A DNA stretch of 64,000 bases from Owenia fusiformis. Lineage: Eukaryota > Annelida > Polychaeta > Sabellida > Oweniidae. Below the pieces are notes generated by a model. The model was not told the origin of the DNA and did not search any database. It saw only the letters and a program-made list of their open reading frames with translations. The position numbers and the translations under genes are program-made. The stretch lies in assembly GCA_903813345.2 (NCBI GenBank), contig CAIIXF020000011.1, positions 33,224,166 through 33,288,165 on the forward strand, given 5' to 3'. Positions 28,501-46,253 of this stretch are shown here, piece after piece. The number at the start of each line of letters is the position of its first letter. The first letter of the stretch is position 1.

Positions 28501-29902
28501 ATTGGAGCTGTATGGTTCCTGCATGTATAAATCTGATGATTTCGTTTCAGACACATTCATGTGCTGGCTCCTCTCACTTCCACAAGGTATGCACCCTAAA
28601 ATTATGATAATCTCAATCAATTTGGTAAACTGTCGGAATAAGTCGTGGAAATAATATGATTGATAGGCTATACAAATACGGACGGAATAGTATAAGAGGT
28701 TATTATCACACCCGGTGATCGTGAAAATGGGACAGAGGGGGGGGGGAGCAGGCAATTTCTGCAAGAAAATTCAACAAATCTGAGAGATTTATTTTTTCAA
28801 GAAAAAGTTTACTATTAAATTGCTGAATTGATAGGCGCACGGTATGGTAAAATATGTTAGGTCTTCTGGGATTTTTTCTGAAGCGATAGGCATCTAAGAT
28901 ATGAGATCTATTAAAAAAGGCGTGAGGCAACCAACAGACACAAATCAACGTTTTAGCTATAAATCAAGCAACAATTGTCTACACGACCTGTATTAAATAC
29001 TTGTAAGTGACGATATCATAACTAAATTAATGCCATTGCTGAATTTATCAAATAAGTTTCCATACGTAAAATAAAAAATAATCGAAAATAATTATGGGAC
29101 GGAGGGGGGGAGCAATATGTATCATGTCTAAATACATATTGCTCCCCCCCTCCGTCCCAAAATTATTTTCGATTATTTTTTATTTCACCTATGGAAACTT
29201 ATTTTACAAAGTCAGCAATAACATTAATTTTGTGACGATAATGTCACTTACAAGTATTTATTACAGGTCATGTACACCATTGTTGCTTCATTTATAGCAA
29301 CAAGATTGACTTTTGCACGTTGGTGCGTTGCGCCTTTTTGAATAGATCTTATACCCTAAAAGAGTATCGGTTGAAAAAAAATCCTAGAATACCTAACATA
29401 TTTTACAATACCGTGAGCCTATTTATTTAGCAATTCAATTGTAAACTTCTTCTTTAAAAAATAAATCTTCCAGATTTGTTGAAATTTCTAGCAGAAATTG
29501 CCTGCTCCCCCCCCCCTCCGTCCCAATTCTACGATCACCGGGCGTGATTATATGATTCGATAATGTATAATATGCGTATAATCAGCGTATAATCAATGGT
29601 TTGTGTTTTAGCAATCCCTATGTACAGAGCTAGCAGCAGAATTGAGATTTGCAGTGCGATGTCACGGATCGTCCAAAAGACCTGCATTGAAGAGACAATG
29701 CTCTAGATGTGTAAGTCACACAGCAGAACCCCCTAATCCAATAAATGGGGTCAGGAGCGCAAGAGAGGTACAGAGAAGACACTCACACCTGCATGTACCT
29801 CCACACAGCCCACATGATAGCGAAAATGGAAATGGTTATTACAACTATCCCGAATATATAGATGGTGGGAACCATATGCAGTATAAAGAAACCAAAACTT
29901 AA
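16600..29902 (+). CDS. Kainate-type ionotropic glutamate receptor (13 exons, 5' end missing)
   Basis: Glutamate-gated cation channel subunit of GRIK type, acting at the plasma membrane. Exons: 16600-16758, 18025-18279, 20290-20466, 21396-21449, 21864-22031, 22410-22583, 22749-22859, 23419-23520, 25607-25813, 26768-27328, 27447-27672, 28120-28385 and 29612-29902 (stop). All have AG/GT borders and compatible phases except the third. The first eight encode the amino-terminal domain ([23 protein letters not shown]). 25607-25813 gives the S1 lobe (ERPYV, GFCVDLL). 26768-27328 gives ligand residues ([10 protein letters not shown]), M1, a pore loop with LMQQGSD (Gln codon at the Q/R site, 27104-27106) and M3 SYTANLAAF. 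The next two give S2 and M4. About 916 residues are visible, close to vertebrate GluK2. The exon with start codon and signal peptide was not found. Exon 3 has one base too many. Family assignment is firm; the exact orthologue is not. Confidence 0.93.
19589..19695. repeat. Near-perfect hairpin in receptor intron
   Basis: Arms of about 42 bp (19589-19630 and 19654-19695, reading AATAACGTCATT ... ATAGTGAAATATTGGACC and its complement) flank a 23-base GC-rich loop. It lies in the intron between the second and third visible receptor exons and has no coding content. Confidence 0.75.
20290..20466 (+). CDS. Receptor exon 3 with an apparent extra base
   Basis: This exon ([11 protein letters not shown] ... 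DDTHLLMK) is open in the frame set by the previous exon. The next exon ([13 protein letters not shown], 21396-21449) needs a phase-0 junction. The only good donor, GCA|GTGAGT, leaves one extra base. The run AAAA at 20460-20463 is the likely site: with three A the join would read LLMKAALQIGM, which matches the family pattern, where vertebrate GluK2 has ILKQ|ALAM at a phase-0 intron. As written, the join shifts the frame and soon reaches a stop. A sequencing or assembly slip, an allele, or real damage could each explain it. Confidence 0.7.
24260..25143. mobile_element. TTAA-flanked non-autonomous DNA transposon, ~880 bp
   Basis: The left end TTAAGGATGTTCCCTAG (24260) and the right end CAGGGCACATCCTTAA (ending 25143) are inverted repeats flanked by TTAA. 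This suits a piggyBac-like target choice, although the termini do not start with the usual CCC. It sits in the receptor intron between the eighth and ninth visible exons and contains another element at 24575-25013. No transposase frame was seen. Confidence 0.65.
24575..25013. mobile_element. 439-bp MITE, copy 1
   Basis: Starts AATTACCCAAATGCGAGTAG and ends CTACTCGCATCTGGGTTATT, forming inverted termini of about 20 bp. A closely similar copy of the same 439-bp length is at 49737-50175. The interior is non-coding. It is inserted inside the TTAA element at 24260-25143. Confidence 0.85.
28703..29551. mobile_element. ~850-bp foldback element in receptor intron
   Basis: The left half (about 28703-29120) is matched inverted by the right half (about 29132-29551), with symmetry around 29126. 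The outer termini read ATCAC(A/G)CCCGGTGATCGT and its complement, followed by a GGGAC(A/G)GAGGGGGG tract. The same GGGACGGAGGGGGG(A)GCAA motif forms an inner hairpin at the centre (about 29066-29190). It lies wholly between the M4 exon (28120-28385) and the last exon (29612-29902) and has no coding content. Confidence 0.85.
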
Positions 29903-31287
29903 ATGACTAAAATGTATACCGGATGCATCGATTCATTTGTGTATCAATTTGTGTATCAATTTACAGTGTATACAATGTAAATGCACAACACAAATGAAGG
30001 ACATTTGTGCAATGAACGGTATCGATGCATTGCGAAAACTATAGTATTGTTGCTTACTAAGCTTTAGTGTATATTTTTGAGTTTCGTAAAGATTCATGCT
30101 TCCAGGTAATATTTGTGATAAAGATATTCCCATATTGTATTTTTCTAAAGCGACTCCATTTTACTTTATATAATCAGCATATACATGAGGAAAGTTTAAC
30201 TGTTAACTATACCTCAACAACAGGGTCTTCAATTTTGATGTTATTGCTTTAAGTGCATTCTGATTTATATTGGTTATTGTTTGTAAATAAGTGCTGACGC
30301 AGCATACAGTTTATGTATGCATTAAGATACATGCTTCCATAGTTCATAATGTATTACCAGTGTACTGTGTTTTGATGTAACATATTATTCAAATACATTT
30401 AGTTGATAAATAATTATGTCAACATATTTACTGTGATTCACACGGTCACTTATAAGTGTGTGATCCTCATGACTATCATAGAATATATTTGAAACAAGGA
30501 TCAACATGATGAAAAAATTGAATTACCAATCATGGGTAATTGTGTTCATGCATGCGTCACTAATATCACCTTTATGTACTACATGCTATTTTAGTACTTT
30601 CTGTCCAATATCTGAACAAGTTTAATATTTAAATTTTTGACCTAATTTATAACACATTTCATCGTTTACGTATTTCTAACAATGTTTTTGCAGGTTAGTT
30701 GTTATCAATGAATTGAAATACTGCTTAATTAAGGAACAACCTAAACGTATTATTTATTGATGTATCACAGTACATTTAGCTAATTTGGCAAAATTTCCTA
30801 ATAATTCATAGAGGGACGACCAGGGGGATATTGTACCAGGGCTGGTATATGGACTGTGATTCGCATCAGAACAAAGAAATTCTCTACAGGAGCATGTATT
30901 GCAATACATCAATAAATATCAAGGTTGTGTCAGGCTGTAATTGAATTCATTTTACGCATTTAGAATGCATGTTTGTTGCCATTTAGTTTTGTTTATTTCA
31001 CCCATTATTCTTAGAATAGAGGTTTACTGATACAAAACAAAACAGATAGCAACATTGTTCCAACGTATATCAGTAAGTATAAATCATATGTTACTGAGCA
31101 TTTAAAAAAGGATGTCTTCAATAAAAACACAATACTGAACTGACAGAAAATCATCTAAACATGATAAATATATAGTTAGAGTATGTTTAAGCCTAACTTA
31201 AACCTAAAACGTTTGTAGCATGTATGAATGAGTATATTGAATTGGCGTTGACGAGATCTTTCATCTTCAGCATGATTGCTGTTTCAG
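29903..31287. other. Spacer between the two receptor 3' cassettes
   Basis: Follows the first cassette's stop codon and precedes the first exon of the second cassette. It contains possible polyadenylation signals AATAAA at 30911 and 31120. I see no exon resembling the amino-terminal or S1 parts of the receptor, and about 1.4 kb is too short to hold nine such exons. Confidence 0.7.
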
Positions 31288-33275
31288 AAAGCTGACTTGG
31301 CTGTTGCCTCACTTACGATAAGTTACGTCAGAGAACAAGTGATAGACTTCACCAAACCATTCATGAACCTTGGGATAAGTATTCTTTTTAAGATTCCCAA
31401 GAGGGAATCCCCAGGATTATTCTCCTTCCTCAACCCATTAGCCATTGAAATTTGGCTATATGTCATAGGAGCTTATTTAGCCGTCAGCTCTCTACTTTTC
31501 GTCATAGCTAGATTCAGTCCATATGAATGGTATAATCCTCATCCATGTAATCAAGACACTGACGTCATCTTCAATGACTTCACTTTAGCAAACAGTTTCT
31601 GGTTTGCTGTTGGGACGCTGATGCAACAAGGAAGTGACATTAACCCCAGGGCAGTATCAACTAGGATTATAGGAGGAATGTGGTGGTTCTTTACATTAAT
31701 CATTATATCATCATATACAGCCAACCTGGCAGCCTTCCTGACTGTAGAAAGAATGGTATCTCCAATTGAAAATGCGGAGGATTTATCAAAACAGAATAAA
31801 ATACAATATGGTACCGTCGAAGAGGGTTCCACAATGACATTTTTCAAGGTAAACCGATTATCAACTGGTTTTTAACATTTGGCGTTATAATAGACGTAAT
31901 TTCCGCTTGTGTTCTTTTGGTTTTATCTAATAATAATGAAAACGTGTTTATCAAAATGCATACATACACATATTTCAAGCGCTAAACTTCGAAATCCATA
32001 CTTATATTTTAGCAATCAAAAATTCCTACCTATCAGAGAATGTGGTCATTTATGGAAAGTCAAGAGCCAAGTGTATTTGTTAAGAACTCAGATGAAGGGA
32101 TAAGTCGTGTGAAAGAAGGTAACTATGCCTACCTAATGGAATCCACCATGCTGGACTATACCATCCAACGTAACTGTGACCTCATGCAAGTAGGAGGACT
32201 GCTAGATAGTAAAGGATATGGTATAGGAACGCCAGTAGGTAACTAAAGCGATTATACTTAATAAATACGAAACCACACATGAGTAAAGATCAAAAAGACC
32301 AACACATAAAAAAACATATTTAAAAAAACGTCCAACAATAAACCGTTAATATGATATTTAGAAATTCAAGTATAATACAAAATGATACTCAGTATGGTAT
32401 TAAATATTTGGAACATTTGACACAGTGGAAATGGAAACTGGATATGAGGAAAAATTGAGATAATAATAATTGCATACTGATATCAATTTACAGGTTCCCC
32501 ATATCGTGACCGAATCTCAATGGCAATACTAAGTCTACAAGAGAATGGAAAGATCCAGCTTCTTTACAATAAATGGTGGAGGAACGCCGGGAGTTGCAAC
32601 AGGGACGACAAGAAAAAAGAATCCAAGGCCAGTGCGCTTGGGGTGGAGAATGTCGGTGGCGTATTTGTTGTTTTACTCGCTGGCTTGGCTCTAGCTGTTG
32701 TGGTTGCAATATTCGAGTTCATGTGGGCTGCAAGAAAAAAGGCTCACAAGGATAGAGTGAGTCGATAGAACCATCTAAATTTTATTTAGTTTTACTGGGG
32801 AAGGGTTGATATTTCTTCTAATAACTTGCGCTGATCCATTTATAGTCTTGGATGTTAGGGGTTGTTATCCTTATAACTGGTTCAGGTCCTTCTGCCACTT
32901 GTACTTACATATTTACGAACATAAATTTGAACTTGTCTTTAAGCTGATGGAGCATCGTTTTTGTTTCAGCAATCACTGTGCGGTGAGATGGGTGACGAAT
33001 TGAGATTTGCCGTCCGGTGTCAGAGTGGCACCAAACGTCCAGTCGTCAGACGCAAATGTTCCCAATGTTACGTTCACGCTCCGGATCATTTGGAGCACAT
33101 CCTCGAACCACCTCCCAATAACGGGGTTCCTCAGCTCATGCTACCACCTGAGACTAACCATAAATCATCTCCAAGCAATGAACTTATATTCAGAGGATAC
33201 GAGCCTCCGGTCTATGATTCCTATAATGACTATAATAGCAGAGAATATACTGAGACGAATAACAAAAGGACATGA
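31288..33275 (+). CDS. Second kainate-receptor channel cassette (four exons, no N-terminal half)
   Basis: Four exons, 31288-31848, 32013-32238, 32494-32756 and 32970-33275 (stop), repeat the last four exons of the upstream receptor in the same order and phases. The first two are exactly the same lengths (561 and 226 nt). They encode the ligand residues ([10 protein letters not shown]), M1, a pore loop with LMQQGSD (31624-31626 at the Q/R site), M3, the S2 lobe, M4 and a tail starting QSLC. The reading frame stays open for 451 codons. No amino-terminal or S1 exon lies in the 1.4 kb before it, and the first exon starts at an acceptor in phase 0, the phase left by exon 25607-25813. It may be an alternative 3' end of the upstream gene (about 920 residues), a gene whose 5' exons are lost, or a young pseudogene. 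Intact frames favour the first. Confidence 0.88.
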
Positions 33276-33372
33276 GCATTCATAGTAAAGCCATTATAAG
33301 ATCCAAGTCCGACCAACTACAACTGACCCTATTTTTAGTATTTGTAGCAAGTTCTCAATTGGTTGAAGGTGA

Positions 33373-33389
33373 AATAAACTGCGAATAAA
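33373..33389 (+). terminator. Polyadenylation signals after the second cassette
   Basis: Two AATAAA hexamers (33373-33378 and 33384-33389) lie about 100 bases after the stop codon at 33275, a usual 3' UTR position. Confidence 0.55.
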
Positions 33390-34838
33390 ATGAACGATAT
33401 GACGTTTGCTTTTTAAGCTATCGTTAGGAAAAGCAATATATTCACGATCAATTGATAATCATTTTTCTTATATTTATTTATACTCAATTAGATGTGAAAT
33501 CATTTTACCACTCTAAAATGTGAAAACTAAGAATTTCATAATGTCGATTTGGCATATAAAAATATTGCTTCAAAATGTTGATATCTGGCTGATAAAAATG
33601 TGGTTCGTGCCAAATCCCCACAGTGAGCACTATCAATCTTCATTATCAGATTGTTATTCAGTTATTAGACTGAAAGTGCGGTTTCTCATTTGACTTCCGG
33701 TTTGGACTCTCGTTTTTGTTTGGTCATAATCACTGAGTTACTTATTTTCAACTTCAGTTGGGTCTCAATATTCTAAGCCTTATTGTGATACTTAAAACAT
33801 GGTCAGAATCGCTTGCAAATCGCAGATATTGAGCTCGACGCACAAATTTTTTTACCTTTGCTCATGGGCATGGCCTCATATCTATTTATAGATCGCCAAT
33901 AAATGTTGAAAAAATTCTGACAAGTTACAAAAATATGAAAGTTGAATAAAGATAAAATTATCACTGAGCTGCATGTCCGAACACCTCTCTTGAAATGTGA
34001 ACACTTAAGTTGAACACTTGTGGTCGTCGTACTATAGTTAAAATTCCAGTCCGACTCTGTATGTCGATGGCTTTTCTAAACTAAGAAACACATTTCTAAC
34101 ACTATTGAATATAATTATCTAAAATATGTAATGATATAGTAACCTTTGAAAAAGGTTCTATGCAAAGCATATTTAAATGTATAACTCTGAATACAATGTG
34201 ATAATGGTAAAATGTATAATTTCTGTATACCATGTACATGTGTAAATAGTGTATATAATGTTTGGAATAATTTCGAGCTGACACAATTTAAAGTCTCGAT
34301 TTGAATATTTTGATGCATTAATAAGATGTTGAGATTTCCCAAGGATGGCCGAAATATGTTGTATTATTATTGTTTTCGTCCACCATAATGGTTTTTCATG
34401 CATATAGTTTACATAAGTTGTTGGACAAATCAGGAATATGTCGTAGTTTATAAAGTCCACTTTGAATTAAAAACAGATGGTTTTCAAAAAACATTTTTCT
34501 TAAAATTGCTATATACATGTCCGTGTTATTTTCTGGTACAAAATAAAGTATTAAGGCATGTGTGTTATTTCCTTACCCTTTTCCTTACTTTCCTTATCAC
34601 ATTGTAATGTTAATCGGTTAATGGTAACTCCAGAGAATGCTGAAAATTGCTGCCTTTTCAATTTTCAAAATTTCCTCTCCAAATTGTCTCAACAACTCTG
34701 GATTGACTAAAAATCATTTCCCAGACAGTATATTAAAAAAGGATGGATTCCAGAAAAAATGAGGAAATACACTCATGGCTCCATACTTTATTTTGTACCA
34801 GAAAATGACATGTGCAGGTAAAGCAATTTGTTTTTTAT
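33390..34838. other. Intergenic, no gene recognised
   Basis: AT-rich spacer. Short overlapping frames on both strands (longest under 100 codons) have no recognisable motif. Confidence 0.5.
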
Positions 34839-35280
34839 CGTACCTAATAAAGGTACGATATTGTCGTCAGCTTGACGGGCGGGCGGCGGGCGGGCGGGCG
34901 GCGGGCGGGCGGCCGGCGTCTCACCTTTCAGCTTGTCTACAGGTTTCCAGCCAAACCATTTAACAGATTCATCTGAAATTTTCAGGAATGTTTCTACGTA
35001 TCAAAGTTAAGAACTGATTAGTTTTTGGGCATTCTGGGTAAATTTTAAGGTGGCCATTTTGGATTTTCCGTCCTAAAATCTTCACTTTCAAGACTTGTCT
35101 ACAGGCTTCCAGCCAAACCATTTGACGGATTCATCTGAAATTTTCAGGGATGTTCCTACGTATCAAAGTTAAGAACTGATTAGTTTTTTGGCATTCTGGG
35201 TAAAATTTAAGGTGGCCATTTTGGATTTTCCGTCCTAAATTCTTCACTGTCTCACTGCTGTGTTTTAGGTACGATATTGT
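34839..35280. repeat. Repeat unit with G-rich start and two ~162-bp tandem copies
   Basis: Begins with CGTACCTAATAAAGGTACG, a short palindrome, then AGGTACGATATTGT. A (GGGC)n/GGCGGGC tract follows at 34877-34917, then two tandem copies of a ~162-bp unit (about 34932-35248, marker CTTGTCTACAGG(T/C)TTCCAGC). It closes with TTTTAGGTACGATATTGT near 35265-35280. The AGGTACGATATTGT words at the two ends are direct, not inverted. Confidence 0.7.
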
Positions 35281-36300
35281 TCACGTTTGTGCCTTGTTCC
35301 ACAAGTATCTTATCATGAGTTTTTCAACCATTGCTTGTGAAGCAGCTGTTATAATGTCAAGCATGATTCCTTGGATGAAATACGAGAACCCATTTACTCT
35401 GTTACAAAATGACTTATAAGTTATAACACCTACAATATGGTAAATAAAGAATTAATATCTGACACATTTCGCTGATATGGAATATATATACAAGCTTCTG
35501 TGGCCTCCCCCTTTACTTGACTAAACACCTCACACACTTGTTGGCAGGGGCCTGGAGCTAGACCAACAAGTCCTGGTCTTTTGAACATAATAACCATCAG
35601 GTGGCATGGTTGATTCAAATTTGACAAAATTGTTTTATTTACATTCTGAAACAAATAAACTGTAAATCATAATGTATATATTTAGTTGTGTTCATCTTAT
35701 ACGCCCAACCGGTCACATTACAACACCGAAAGAATAAAATACATCCAGGAGATATAATGAGTAAAAAGAACCAACAGAAATGTTCAAGCCAGTTTACTGA
35801 TCAACCAAGACAAGGGTGAAAATAGCAATATAGTTGTACAAACCAGGCAGAGCAACCTCACAGTGTTATGAGTGTTTTACTTAGGGGCCAAAAGGACCAT
35901 ATAAAAGGAAGACGGTAAATCCCAGAACAGGACAATGCCTTTTCTATTGAATATCGTATTTTGTGTTTTATTCGAGGTCATAAAGATTGGAATTTATGCA
36001 TCCTTTGGGTGACATTTTTATAGAGTGATCATTTGTAAATATAATACTATTTTCTGCTTTTCATTTTAGAAGCGTGACGCCCTTGCTTACTCAGAAGAGT
36101 AGTAACTAAAACCCAATGTAAACAATGTCATCATATTTCAGACAATATTTTTTATCCCTAGTTCATCTCGATCTGGAAACTTTCATTAATCTGATTGAAT
36201 ATCAATGAATATAAGACCAGCGTGCTTGCTATTCCGAGTCTAGAGGCTATATTGCCTTCAAAATTAAGGATTTGATTAAATAAAAGTGTATAAAAGTTAT
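35281..36300. other. Intergenic, no gene recognised
   Basis: No supported coding sequence. The right end may include the promoter of the secreted-protein gene if the leader exon proposed at 36319 is correct. Confidence 0.45.
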
Positions 36301-36310
36301 TCCTAAGGAA

Positions 36311-36319
36311 GGCACGATG
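36311..36319 (+). other. Candidate leader-exon end ahead of the secreted protein
   Basis: GGCACGATG is followed directly by GTAAGT, a consensus splice donor, with an ATG right at the exon edge. Joining to the acceptor at 37731-37732 would place this ATG next to the ATG that opens the secreted protein, in frame. It is a guess from one good donor; transcripts would decide. Confidence 0.3.
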
Positions 36320-37340
36320 GTAAGTACAACGATAATTTTTCTGTATGTAGAGTATTTTTTATTTCCATTGGAATAAGATTCAAATTGGTTTTCTATGTTT
36401 AATCTTCAACCTGACATCGTTATTGTCATTTACATGTAGATTGAAAAAGACACACTGGTAAATATCGCAACTGGAAAAAGCCATTTAGAAATTTACCCAG
36501 CATGCCCTTAACCTAATCAGATCTTGGCACTAGTCTGCTCTTGCATCTGTTTTTTTTCAATTTTGATGGCAAAAATGACCATATACTGGTACATTAAAAA
36601 ATTGGCCTCATTTACACATTTTCTCGTGGGATATATTTAATGTGTAACTTTAAAAATACAAAAGATAACCTTATGATAACTATTCTATATTTATACATAC
36701 CAATCTCAAGAGAATCTCAACTTGATTCCCTGACAGACGTGTAAATAACAGTGTTTTATCTGTATTTATTGAACGACTCTCGTAAATGTGTGACAATGTG
36801 ACCGCTCATAGATACTCAATTCATACAAGAGAGAGTGAACGTTTTATTCTGTCCACACACGAATTTACAATCTAACAAGACTAATTGCAAGACAAACATT
36901 TCTACTATTACATAAGTTATTTTGCACATTGAATAATAACGTGTTTACCTTACCCGGGTGATCTATGCAAAGACGTTCTAAGCTTATGATTATAAATATT
37001 GAAGTCGTTAATCGATTGCGATATTCAAACATATCATGCATCGTCGGTTCCCACGCTCAATCACTACGTTCTATGAGGATAGGTCCGAAGCTTGATGAAG
37101 CAAGATGCATATCATGCCGGATATGGAAACCTTCTTCAAATATACATTGTCATGTCTTTTATGAAATATATTGAAATTGACATTGTTTGGCTCGACTCAG
37201 ACTGAGTTGACACATTACTGTTCTTCAAAGACTGATAATAAGAGAGGTTTCATATTCCCATATGTAGATGTCTAAAAACAAGTTCAATTGACATCAATAT
37301 GTGTAGAATCTATTATCAAAAACGTTGGTATTCATTTGAT

Positions 37341-37469
37341 AGGGAGTTTAAGCTTGCATATAAAGAAACAACAACCTATACTTATGACTAATCGCCCATA
37401 CAAACGCATCGCTTAAATACTTTCCGTTCACGTTTAGGTTGTGAAAAACATTGCAAGCTTAAACTCCCT
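37341..37469. repeat. Inverted repeat, 18-bp arms
   Basis: AGGGAGTTTAAGCTTGCA at 37341-37358 and its exact complement at 37452-37469, with about 93 bases between. It lies about 260 bases before the secreted-protein coding exon. Confidence 0.75.
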
Positions 37470-37732
37470 AACATTATATGCACGTGTTGTTTGTTTCAAT
37501 TGCCTTACAGTTGTCAAAATGTTTTTTTCTGTTATTGTCATTTACGTTTTCTGCTGTACCTATTACAATCCCTAAGTCAATGGATCAAACAAGGCTTTTG
37601 GCATACTCCCTGGCAGTGCTTGTCTATTCCATGTCACTGCGTAAGGGTTCGGGCTTTTAGTCCCATAACCCCCACCCCGATTTTTAATTGTATGCCATAA
37701 AATCACAACCCCGTATTTCTTATTTATTTCAG

Positions 37733-38338
37733 ATGTTTGCTGTGATGCTTATCGTGGGCATCATGTCAATGTGTGCTTATGGTAAACCACTCGACTCGCC
37801 TGACCCGTATATATTTCCTCCTTTACCCCCGATGCCCCCGTTTTATGATTATCTAAATCCAGATATTGTGGAATATCGAGAAGGTACTACTCATAGAGTG
37901 GAAGAGAAATACTGCATGATGAACATCACATATGAGGGTCAACCAAGAAATGATCTGCTTGATCCGCTAGAAGCATGTTGCATTTTGCTCTATAACGAAC
38001 GCTATGATGTCGACAACACTTTGAAATGGACAACGATTGACACCCTACAATGCCAACGCACGTGCAGAACGATTTCAAATGTGTATGGAAAGCCAATTGC
38101 TCACGGGAGCCTCCCAAACTGCAAAAACGTTGATAACATGAATGACTTCAAGGATGGTTTGCTGTACGCGGCAGACCCCGTTGGAGAACTGGTGCAAAGA
38201 ATGTTCAATTGTAGAAAATTCACCACGAGAGAAAAATGCAAAATGTCCAAGCGTTATTTTTACAAATGTTGTAGTTTGAATCCCGATGATATCGCTTATA
38301 CATGCCCGTCAAATTGCACTAAACATATTAAATTATAA
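37733..38338 (+). CDS. Secreted cysteine-rich protein, family not recognised
   Basis: The proposed 201-residue protein starts at the ATG immediately after a TTATTTCAG acceptor (37731-37732). A longer frame opens at 37688, but that start would lie inside the intron. Residues 1 to about 17 (MFAVMLIVGIMSMCAYG) look like a cleaved signal peptide. A proline-rich stretch follows (PPLPPMPPF, about residues 32-40). The rest has 11 cysteines arranged as single, CC and CxxxC groups: EKYC, EACC, CQRTC, NC, NC, KC, KCC, CPSNC. There are two N-glycosylation sites (NIT, NCT). It should leave the cell and be disulfide-linked. The single uninterrupted exon and typical signal support a real gene. I do not recognise the family and assign no function. 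Confidence 0.75.
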   Translation: MFAVMLIVGIMSMCAYGKPLDSPDPYIFPPLPPMPPFYDYLNPDIVEYREGTTHRVEEKYCMMNITYEGQPRNDLLDPLEACCILLYNERYDVDNTLKWTTIDTLQCQRTCRTISNVYGKPIAHGSLPNCKNVDNMNDFKDGLLYAADPVGELVQRMFNCRKFTTREKCKMSKRYFYKCCSLNPDDIAYTCPSNCTKHIKL

Positions 38339-38344
38339 AATAAA
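38339..38344 (+). terminator. AATAAA directly after the stop codon
   Basis: The hexamer starts at the base after the TAA stop of the secreted protein (38336-38338). If used, the 3' UTR would be only about 15-30 bases long. A later signal may be used instead. Confidence 0.4.
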
Positions 38345-39432
38345 TTAATCAATTGGTTGTTTGTTATTATATATAATGTATATATATCAGACAATATAAA
38401 ATTAACATTTGGGCTAAACCATTTGGTCAATATGAATGGTCTTAAACAAGGTTCACATTTCTTTCTACTTTACCAAATAGATGATGGATGATGTTTAATC
38501 CCCTTAATTCTACATAATCTACTTTGCATGTACTTTAACTCAAGAATAATAAGTTTTACATTTGTTTTATTTCCTCTTTGAATAATAAATAATTGCCTAC
38601 AGTACAAATACACAATATCTATAGGCTATTGTAATTAGATTGTATCAGCAATACCAAGAAGAGTTTTGAATCCATCATTCTTGAAACTGCATGAACATAG
38701 AGTTACCCAAAAATTGTAACAATTTCTTCAATATTATATATTACTATTTTTGGGGTCACCCAGTAATGTAAAGTAGATAAGTGGTTGATCACTTTTAATG
38801 GCATACAAATGTCATATTCTAAGGTTTATAATAAACAAAAGAACTAACTTATTAGGTCAAGTATAACATTACATATGACAAATATCATAGAACTTCATTT
38901 TGAATATGCTTACATAATGATGTCATATGCAAAAAGTGAGATCAGATCATTAACCCACTTAGCCATCTTAAAGGAGAGCAAAGTGTAGAGAGAGAGTTGA
39001 GGATCCTTTTTGAAAAATGATCACACTATTTACCATAAAAATCTAAGAATCTTCAGCACTTTATTCAATGAGAATAGATAAATAGATAAAAAAAACTTGA
39101 CAAACAGCATCTTAAATGTTTAACTTAATTTCATTTTGATCAGATATCTGAAATCTTTTTAATATATTTAAGATTGTAAGAAATTTCTTCCATCATTTAC
39201 ACTCTTCTAATAGTTTGCTGTCCCATTAGTAAAGTGTAAGGCTTGCACATGTTTGCTATGAAGAAACTATTTTAGAAATGGTATCTTCCTCTTCAATGAA
39301 TACTTGAGCTTCATCTTAACTTCTATCAACCTCATGTAAAAGATTGCTTTAAACTATTTGTGCCTATTCAATAATCCGGTGGTGTGCGTTTGAAGATGAA
39401 ATCCTAATACATCTATAATATTTTTAATATCT
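38345..39432. other. Spacer between convergent genes
   Basis: AT-rich, with no coding sequence. It must contain the 3' UTR of the tyrosyl-tRNA synthetase on the - strand. A candidate AATAAA on that strand lies at 39060-39065, about 370 bases after its stop. Confidence 0.5.
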
Positions 39433-46253
<6,821 letters not shown>
